A stretch of 64,000 bases of DNA from Chromobotia macracanthus. Taxonomy: Eukaryota; Chordata; Actinopteri; Cypriniformes; Botiidae. The translations under genes and the position numbers were made by a program. The first letter of the stretch is position 1. Every line of letters begins with the position of its first letter. The notes beneath the pieces were generated by a model. The model was not told the DNA's origin. It saw nothing but the letters and a program-made list of their open reading frames with translations, and did not search any database. Positions 55,119-64,000 of the stretch are shown here, in pieces. The DNA is taken from positions 310,001 to 374,000 of the forward strand of contig JAZGTH010000138.1 in the NCBI GenBank assembly GCA_036877525.1, given 5' to 3'.

Positions 55119-58100
55119 GAAGCACTCTTGAATGGCCACCTGTTTATCCCATGCCACAATAATGTCCTGACGCTCCTGCTTTCCTAATGAGAGTTTATGG
55201 GAATAAAAAGGGACCCTGCACACTGCTTCAACGTGACATTCCATTAGATAAAATTAAATACTGAATAGAATAGTGATACAGACCAGTTTGAACATCAATG
55301 TGCAAACCACATAATGGTTAAACAGTTCTGGTCTGTGCTGTAACTGGGTCGTGTTGAGTAGTGGACAGCACAAAGAGGTGATGCAGCAATGACACACTTT
55401 AGTTTGCTTTTTGCTCTCAAGACAATTTGCAAATGAGGGAATGTAAATGCTAGCAAATGTTTGAAATCTACTTAATATATATGCAACTTTATAATATAGA
55501 AATCTTTTGTCTTCTAGAAGATTGTGTTTTTTGTATTATTTGTACAACTTACTTGTGAAGCCAGGCTTTCATGCAAGGCAATTTGTGGAGGGATGGCACC
55601 CCAGTCATTCACCATCATTTGTTGAAGCTCTCTGTCACATTACCGCCTTTCTAGCTATCTGTTCCTGTTTTTTGATCCTCCAGTGCATAATCTCTTTTTA
55701 TTGGAGATTTGGAGTTCTGTTACTTGATCTAGATCCAGTTTGCTGTGGTTTCCCCTGGGCAGCCTGTGAAATCCCATCTAGTGGGTCCTCTACTGGCTGC
55801 AGCCTTTTTGCAGAAGGTGTAGTGTCAGTGGTATAAATGTCATTAATGGATGCATTTGTGTGGCACAGAAAGCTTTGTTATTCAACAGGTGTATGATGAA
55901 TCTGATTTCTGCAACCTCTCATCTGGTCTGTCTAAAACTAAAATACAGTGAAAATACTGTTTTCAGCAGTGTTGAGTTTCACATTTTCTGGTCTAATTTC
56001 AATACTGAATGTTGAGTATTGAAAAGGTATTCAATACTGAATATTTCTGTGGTGGTGATATAATCAATATTCAGCATGAAATCAGTCTAACCAACCATCT
56101 TCTGTAATGGTAAAGCCTGCAAGACCATACATATACTCCAAAAACATATTCATATACTTCAAAACTAGTTCTGTACAACATTTTGTTAACCCAAGACTGA
56201 CCTGTGGACTTTTATATAAACCTAAGGGTCTACTTAAGGAGCCCTAAGGCTCTCACTAAATATTCTCCTTAACTGCTTAAGTGTTTCCTTAAGTTCTGTT
56301 ATGCATTGCTACAAAGTCCTTAGTTTCACCTTGAGCACATTTTCAGATATCGAAATAAGATATTTGTTAAATTGTATCAACAACGGTTTTCCCTGATTCC
56401 TTTTTAAGGTTGTTTCTTTTTCGTAACAAGTATCAATAATCTATGCTAATAATAGGTGGCAGTAAGTGTTCTATTTAGAGGAGCAATCCCAGAGTGCAGT
56501 CTAAACGATGGGCCAGAGTCACTTACTTGGGCAGAGTGACCCACCCATTTCCCATTCTTCCAGTCTTTGACATGTTACTCCGACGCAGCAGGGTATTTTC
56601 CTGTTTAGTGCAATTTTTTTCTATTTGAAATGTGTAAGTATGAGACAGTTAAACTTTCACATTTGTATATTTTTATTTATCATGCCTGCATTGTCATTAC
56701 ATTTTTAGGTGGGGTCAGCTGGAAATGTTTCTCACCAGAGCATCATGAAGAGTTCTGGGTGCAGCATGTGCAGCATCAGGGAATGCTTAGAATACAGATC
56801 CCTTTTCAAATCCTGTCCACCAGGGTGGGAGAGACAAAAGGGAGAGGCAAAAGAGGTGAACTTTAGAAGATGTCTGTGTAGGCTTTTGCTCCCAGGATTA
56901 TTTTTTGCGGCAGAAAATGCACTGATATATTGAATTGATATTGAACTTGTGCAGATGTTCAGAAGGGAAAAGAGAGCAGCTGTAAAAAAATGCAGTGAAT
57001 TGTAGCTGCAAAAAAAAAACAACTATCTGTATCTAACCTTTCTACATTTTTTTCATTTGTTATTGTTCTAATAAAAAGCCATGGCACACTTTGTTTCCCC
57101 TTTTTACTTTCTTACTTTCTTTATCTATGTGGTACCTCTATGAGGTATATATTGGTTCTTGACGTTTTCCATTCTGCTGTTTTTATATGTAGATGAATGT
57201 TACCTGTATTTCTATAAAATAAGGCATGAAGTTCATCTAATCAGTGAATACTTAATAAATAAAACAAGTTGACAATTCTGTTTAATGTTTTGACAATCAA
57301 AGATTTTACAAAAATAATGTTTGGTTCAACATTTAGTTTCAACATTTTATTTTTATTTATTTTAACATTTTATTTATTTATATAGAAGTGATAACCACAT
57401 AATTACAGCAATTATTGGGGTTTTCAGTTCAAGTTCAGGGTGCAAATTTCAGTGTAATGGAATAAAAATGATGCGCTGTCACATTGCAGCATACACAATA
57501 GAGGAGAGCAGTTTCAGTGATCACTATTGATTTATTTATATGTTCCAATTAGTGGTGTAAATGTTTATTATAGTAGTTGTGATCATTTGGGTGTCTGTGA
57601 CATTAATAAACATACAGCACAATGTGTTTATAAAGACCTTTTGGGTAGCTGTATCTACGCGTGTATCCAGTATGTTTTTTCAAATCACGTGACCATACAC
57701 CTCAGCCAGGTGTGTTCCGTTAGTGTGGGCCATTTCCTAACTATAGCAACTGCATCTCTGTTGCCGTATTTTGACATCACAAAATGTTTTATATAAACAC
57801 TTGGGTAAAGATAACGGTTAAGCTGTTTGTTGCAGCGCTCTTAAAGAATAATTTTTTCCCCCATGGATACCCATACCTAAGGGTTTTCATGCAGCTTAGA
57901 GCTGCATCTTTGTTGTCCATTCTAGCTTTGGCTTTTCTGGCCTGTTGACACTTCATTAAATGCCTATGCTCTCTCTTTCGTTAAAGCTCATTGTTTTCAC
58001 CAAGGTGCTATTCTTGCGGGGCCTGTGAAAGGCAGCACTGCTCAGCACCTGTGTAATCATCACAAAGGTTCTGGGCATCTCTGCACATAGGTTGTGTGGT

Positions 58101-59000
58101 CACTACAGAAGGGATTTCTTCTGGAGGAACGACATCACATTCGGTTTTATAGGCAAAAAGCTCATTTAATTTTAACATGCATAATGGTGACTTCGCTATA
58201 TTCTTTTTTCCTAATTAATTAAGTTTTTTCATGGAGGCTAAAGCCTGAATAGTGGTAACATTATGGTCACAGCACAATCAGCTGAGGGCTTTGTTTTATA
58301 GATTGGACAGGGTGAAGATGTTTTCTTTAAAATTAATATATGTACAAAACGACAGAGAAAACATCTGCATGAAGGGACAGGTCTGTTGTTGTTTTATCAC
58401 TGCCGTATGTACTGGGGCAATTGCTGAGGAGTCACAAACCTTTGCATCAACAGATGACAATACATTGTGAAGGCACAACTGATAAGTAACCCTTGGTTGA
58501 CTTGTGTTTTTACTTTCTCTGCTTTAGCACTGTGCATTTAATCTTTGACATATGCAGACCATGCAAGCAGCACGATTTGCCCTCTGCTCTCCTTTCTTTA
58601 TCCTCCAGTATTGTCTCATTTCGGCAACCCTCTCCTCTTCAGCTAGGCTTTCTGACCTGGTCACTGTCATACCACCCATTACTGCACCTCTGGCTCAACT
58701 TTGATTTTATCTGAGTGGTGTGTGAGAAGTTGTGTCAAATGGACTTCTTATGAGCATTTATAAAGTTACCTGAAATGTTATGTGAAGGTTTGTTGTCAGT
58801 CCCCGACATTGGAACTGATGGGGCATTTGAATATACATGTGAACTAACCTGAACCCTAAATGTTACCTTGTCAATGCTTTTTCCATTAGGAAATCATGAG
58901 TTGTATCTAGAGAAGCCTCTAAAGTCTTTGAAATGCAGACTGTACCATCATCTTCCATAAATCCACCACTGCTTTCAGAGGCAGTTGTAAATGCATTTTC
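55119..59000. other. No gene confirmed
   Basis: Mixed AT-rich DNA. Small open stretches at 55507-55836 and 56709-56933 (Cys-rich GCSMCSIRECLEYRSLF) have no recognisable relatives or convincing exon borders. GCACACTTTG and other short repeats occur, nothing more. Confidence 0.35.
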
Positions 59001-59002
59001 TG

Positions 59003-60227
59003 TTAATTAGTGAGCTTTCTGGCAGCTTGCCTGAACCTCATGTATCTGACTGAATCTGTTATGGTAGTGTTCACATGGAAGTCACATGGAACATTACTGT
59101 TATAAAGAGAAGAAACACTGCTTATTTTAGGTATCTGTAAGAAACATTCATCACTAACAATGGACATGCTGACTGTTTGTTTACACAAACCCAGATTTTC
59201 ATTACTGATCTTTATTTGGTTGACAACGTTTTTGCTCTTTTTTCTTGCTCCTCCAATATTCCCTTTTGTGTGCAAGAGTGACATCATCAAACTCCGCTAA
59301 TGGCTGATAATGATAATGCTGTTTAGAGGAAGCTTTGTTGGACATGGTTACTGTTTGATTACACCATGTGTACTGCTGATTAACATCAACTGCTGGAATA
59401 AGTTTCTTTACAGGGCATAACCTGCCTTTCAAAGGATTTCTCTCTTATCTCTTCAAAGGGCAGCTGTCTCATGTGAACTGCTTGTATTTTTTTGGCATGA
59501 AGTGCTTGATGTATACTTTGGATTTTCTCTAAACAAGAGCATGCAATATACAGATGAAAAAAAAGCATGTAATGAATAACACATTAACACGGTCATATAT
59601 TTCCTGCTAAAGAATAGTGTTTAAGTTTTAGGTAAAAACATTATTCCATTAAAAACCCTTTAAAACATCTTAACAACAAGACTCTAGCTACCACAAGACA
59701 CCCATGCATTACCCTAACAATCACTTGTTAGGGTAGGCCATTTGTTAATTCCAAAAACATAATGTAACTCAGGTTACTAACCAACAGAGGCAGACAGAAG
59801 ATTAATTGTACAGAAAACACTAAAAACGTAGATATATACATGTGAACAAATGAAATTAATATGCGTGTTAATTAATGTGAATTAATAATAGGGAAAAAAT
59901 ATATAAAATATCAGAGTTTATAAATGTGACCAGTAGCGTTGTCTCACCTGGCACAGATGCCAATGAGATCACGTTGAATGTCGTACTATCGCTGCATTTT
60001 TGAGAACAGAGAGTTTGGCGTCTTGAAGTGAGTTTTATCTGTAAAATCCCTGGTTCGTTTGATGTGCATGTATACGAGTTCCTTGGCCAGGTTTTTTCTT
60101 TACTCTTAATCCATGCTTGTTCTCTTGCTGTATCTGCTCTGGATGGAATCAGGTGCTGCGTGAAATAATCCCGAACTGTCTCAACTCTTCCTATATCAGC
60201 GATGGTTGATTGGGACTGGCAAACCAC
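59003..60227 (-). pseudogene. Unidentified two-exon coding relic
   Basis: Exon one, 60227-59948, follows TTAACAG and ends at GTGAGA; it is fully open for 93 codons (VVCQSQSTIADIGRVETVRD at the start, YTCTSNEPGILQIKLTSRRQ later). Exon two starts after TTGTTTAG at 59528 in matching phase. It reads EKIQSIHQALHAKKIQAVHM, then must switch frame near 59405 to reach LAHKREYWRSKKKEQKR, and again near 59220 to reach NENLGLCKQTVSMSIV. Two frame changes suggest decay or sequencing error. The KREYWR-KK-EQ motif is basic and helical, but I cannot name the family. Codon-like structure in exon one makes it unlikely to be random. Confidence 0.35.
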
Positions 60228-61180
60228 CTGTTAAGTGAATCTCTTCAAATTCTTGTGCGAATCCTCTCTGTTTTTCAAAGACACAGAAACTGAACTTGCT
60301 TATCCTCAACCGGTAGGAGTGAGATTGCACACAACAACTCATTTGTCCAAGTCCGGGATAAAACCTAAAGACTGCGATTATTATCATTTAATGGACTTTT
60401 GGGACTGAATTTATGAACTGATTTTTGATTCCTCAGTTATTTCTGGTCATTTCATTGAGGAAATTGAGGATTCTGGATATTTTGGTATTTTCATTATAGA
60501 CAAAATGTAATTTTGAAAATGTGATTTTGTTTATTTGTTGATTACATTTTTGCCATCCATGTTGATTATATTGGTTAATGTTAACCGGTTGAGTAAAATA
60601 AGAATCTCATTTAAGAGCCATGTACAACATTGGATGCTTCAGCGCAAAGGGGTTGAATTAATTTGTTTCATATAATTGGATTATCAGCTGATGTCTAAAA
60701 GAATAAGAATGATCAACTTACAACAAGGTGACAGCCACAAACCCTGTAAGGAAGGAAAAGGGTGTAAAGAGAGTACATATCTCTGAGTTTCAGAGCTTAC
60801 ATTTATGGGAATGTACATTTGTTTTACTGTCTTAATGTTATAATAACAACCTAACCTTGTTCTTACCTCAAACCTTGTTTTGTCTGAGTCTGTTCACTGT
60901 TGGTGCATCATCATCTCTCTCCTTGGACGAACCAAATCTTTTAAGCTCACTGGTCAATTAGCCAAGTTGACCCAAAATTAGTATTGCGTATAGTGGGTTA
61001 CAATAAAAAATAAGATTGCATCTTTGGTAGTTCAGACTTGGCATGTTCGAAATGGGAGTACAAACTCCCGGAAGACAGGCATACACAGAACGAGTAATCT
61101 GCATATGGAACAGCAAAGTACTTGACGCCCTCACTTATCTAGTCAAGGCAATATATGCGACCACATTTATGTTTTATTGG
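60228..61180. other. No gene seen
   Basis: AT-rich; upstream of the unidentified relic on the minus strand and could hold its first exon or promoter. Confidence 0.35.
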
Positions 61181-62080
61181 AATGTATATTTAAAATTAAA
61201 TAAAATAATATAGCTGAAAGCAGTGATGATGGGCCCTAGCACTATGGCACGATTGTCACCTGGTGCTTCTCAGAAAACAATGCATAGTTGTCAAATGCAT
61301 TTAATTCCAAAAAATAATTGATGACTATTTTAAAGTCTGTTCCAAGTCTTTTGTAAGTGACAAACTTCCTGCTTCCAGTTGGTGGCATAATAACTGTGAC
61401 TTACATACAATAACCACTCAATTAGCCCACAACACTAAACGTATTTCCCTAATTTGATGTAGATCACTCAATGCATGCAGAAAATATGAGACAATTCCTG
61501 TTCAATTTATTGCCATGAATTGATTGCCTTGCCATGGCAACACAACAAGTTACCAAACAAACAGCTCAAATCTGAACAAAAGGACTTGTAGGACTTGATG
61601 AAAACAAAACATGTACAAAGTCTGGTGACCGTAAGGAAAACTAATCCCTTCACTTTAGTCAAAAAGCGGTGCTACACAGACCCCACCACTCCCATGTCTA
61701 AGCTTTGCCTAATGGCTGACCACTATAATGTGTGTACCAAATTTCATGCCATTTCAAGCAAGTTAAGCACCTTGAATACACCTTCTTGTGGTTTTAAAGT
61801 TTGACGTATTGTCATGGTAATACCATGACAAATCCATTTAGAACTTTATATCTGCCATGCCTCTACATTTTTCTGAACAAGGGTGAAGTGACTGGGCTAA
61901 ATGCAAGTTTAAGACTATTTTAATGTTTGTTTTAAGTGGTGCAATTCCTGTTGCCAGTTTGTGGCACTATGACCGTGACTTACAATAGTCATATCAATGT
62001 CATCAGCCCACCAAAATAAACATATTTGCCAAATTTGACATGAATTGCTTAATACATGCTGTAGTTAATACATGCTGTAA
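61180..62080. repeat. Second copy of the 37.4 kb repeat family
   Basis: It shares GCCATGGCAACAC, CACTTTAGTCAAAAAG, CTGACCACTATAATGT and CTGTTGCCAGT-type words with 37.4-38.6 kb in the same order. Two diverged units lie head to tail (about 61370 and 61940). Confidence 0.6.
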
Positions 62081-62085
62081 TACAT

Positions 62086-62140
62086 CCTGGCAAGATAATC
62101 AAGAAAAACTCAGAACATGAAGCCAGGATCCTAACAATAT
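62086..62140. repeat. Fragment related to the repeat at 20.3 kb
   Basis: AAGATAATCAAGAAAAACTC and AGAACATGAAGCCAGGATCC parallel 20735-20775. Confidence 0.5.
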
Positions 62141-62149
62141 GTGCTTATT

Positions 62150-64000
62150 CAAGCATAAATAAAATGAGGATGTGTTCCTTTATCTCTAGAGAAATATAGT
62201 GGAAGAAGCCGAGGGGTGTCAACCTCTTGACTATAACATTAGTCAAGTAACACAAAGTAACATTAATGAAATTTCTGGGATTAATGTGGTTTTTGATCTG
62301 TGCTGAGCTGGAAAAGGTCTGTGAAATAGCTGCTAATTCTAAGGCATGGATGGGTGTCTCCCTTACTTCTGAACCTCCTTGTAAAATTACACAGGTGGGT
62401 GCTGCATCAGGTCCCACCTCACATAGAGAAAACCCATATACTGAAGCTAGATGGTTGCGAGCACACCTCCCCCTTATGCAGATGCGCCAGAATCTTTACC
62501 CCTGCAAGGAAAGGCTGTATCTAAGACTGGTGTCAGAAATTTTTACTCTGACCCACATGGGGTAGGGTTGCGACCAGTCCTAAAGGGAATGTTTCAGCTG
62601 TGCTTTCAAAGCTTCTGTTATCTGTTTTAACAATACTAAAATGGGGGCTGGTCATGAGGCTGGAAAGTGGATTTGACTTTGGTTGACTTGGTTCTGAGAT
62701 AAACAGCTTGCTTTCTGGGTTGGAGTCTTTCAAATTGTTTAAACCAAACAGAGATCTATGTGATAGAGGCCCTGGCTAGACAGCAAAACTTGGGAATTGT
62801 TGATGCTCAGTCTCTTATTGAAAGCTTAGTGTTGAGTTTGAACCTAGATTACCTGCAACAGGGTTAGAATATTGTACTCCATATTCTAATTACAAACAAG
62901 AAGTACAAGACATTCTAAGCCAAGGTTCTTTTTCATGGACCAGTGTTTCCTAGCTTGAACAGAAACCCAATGGAAATTTGCCTAATTCATTGATCTAGTC
63001 CATAAGGCAATTAAATCTGAGGGGTCTGTTCTTCTGCAATATGTGGACTATATTTTGATTGCTAGTTCAACAAAGTACAAACATTTAACTGCAGTACAGA
63101 CCATTCTGCAGTACAGACCAAAAACTGTTTTTTAAGTATATCTGAAAAAGGCTCAGATAGCCCAACCTGAATTAACTTATTTAGGTCTGATTGTTGGGGT
63201 CCATGGCCAGCCCATCACCCCTGCACAAGTAAAAAACAACTGTTGACCTGCCAAAGCCGAACACAGTTACTGGTTTAAGACAAGTAATGGAACTTTTGAA
63301 TTACTGCTGCCAGCATTATTCAGAATAAACTGAACCCACTTACAGAGGCCCTGGAGGGAGGAAAGGCGGGGTCGGAAATAGTCGAATGGACGGAGGAGAT
63401 GGAGGATGCTTTTGTGAGTATCAAAGAGATACCATTGTCTCCAGTTTTAAGACACGCTGATGCCAACAAGACTTTTCACTTGGCTTGGGTGAACTTGGGT
63501 GCTACTCAGCAGCGTTGGGTCAGCAGGTCCCGGAGAGGACATCCTATGGGATGTAGGATATTATTCAACCCCAATTCCTGCCTCTATGGCCAGACAGCAC
63601 CCATATTTGCTAATCTGTGTAGAGATGTGTATAACTGTATAGAGTGGGCAGTGAAAGTGGTTGCTTAACAAAAAGATGAGATCCATACAATTGTGCTCGG
63701 CTGATCAAGCACAACAGCAAGAGCCCTCACTGCACCAATACATAATGCCATTAAACTTTTTGCCAATGGGTCCAGCTTTCACAAACAAGGAAACCTGTAC
63801 ACTGGCTGGGCTGTTGTTAATGCACATGGTGACTGTGGTTCTCTTTCAGGTAGGGGGGCCAAGGTGCCCAGCACGTACACAGGCAGCAGATATGCCCATG
63901 GTGTTGTGCATGGCTTCCACCCCATGTGGAAATGCTGGGGATTTTTAACTACAGCTGGCCTTTCTATTTCTCATCAACAGCAGGTCATATAACTTATAGA
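62150..64000 (+). mobile_element. Old endogenous retrovirus pol remnant, runs off the window
   Basis: Plus-strand frames hold pieces of a retroviral polymerase: a reverse transcriptase region at about 62870-63240 whose catalytic box (63040-63051) has lost one Asp, a connection-type stretch at 63399-63668, and an RNase H-like stretch near 63870-63950. The pieces are in different frames with many stops (for example at 62955, 63133 and 63665), so it is not functional. The part at 62266-62565 is open but unassigned. No LTR was found at this locus inside the window. Confidence 0.6.

Noticed and set aside
55507..55836. 109-codon frame, hydrophobic and Cys-rich
   Set aside because: No motif, no exon borders and no conserved pattern visible.

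Overview
The window looks like AT-rich nuclear DNA of a teleost fish. The evidence is spliced vertebrate genes with consensus GT/AG borders, many fish-type repeats (Tc1/mariner, hAT, DIRS, L1, tRNA-derived SINEs, long microsatellites) and no operon-like gene packing. A cyprinid or other carp-like fish is my guess from the repeat flavour; no single base proves it.

Three host loci can be named. (1) At 5.7 kb on the minus strand is the first coding exon of an MTA-family gene, probably mta2, with a CpG-rich promoter behind it. (2) Upstream of it on the same strand lie scattered exons of eml3 (EMAP-like protein 3), from 8.26 kb to about 41.2 kb. In human EML3 and MTA2 are adjacent and in the same orientation, which supports both names. 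This eml3 copy looks dead: two in-frame stops, three frameshifting deletions, a lost splice acceptor, and no trace of the HELP domain or the first WD repeats. (3) At 42.8-47.7 kb on the plus strand is a complete, open ecsit gene (seven coding exons, 451 codons). It is head-to-head with the putative eml3 first exon across a roughly 0.5 kb shared promoter region.

Mobile DNA fills most of the rest. There are four Tc1/mariner copies, one of them (45.6-47.2 kb, in ecsit intron 6) with an uninterrupted DD34E transposase and near-perfect ends. An 826 bp hAT element at 2.2 kb has an 8 bp target duplication and a BED-finger remnant. A long-terminal-repeat-inverted element with a TAGCATGA-type minisatellite lies in an eml3 intron, with a partial inverted copy at 6.4-7.1 kb. 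Two DIRS retroelement relics (15.5-17.3 and 51.7-53.6 kb) and an L1-type LINE (23.9-30.9 kb) are present. The LINE is split by a 2.3 kb foldback element with a 9 bp target duplication, which is the most striking structure here. An old retroviral pol remnant runs off the right edge.

Other regions hold two unidentified coding-like stretches on the minus strand (49.3-53.8 kb and 59.0-60.2 kb), a THAP-like fragment at 53.9 kb, interleaved inverted repeats at 54.8-55.1 kb and several microsatellites. I saw no tRNA gene, rRNA gene or CRISPR array. All gene calls rest on reading translations by eye; no searches were run.
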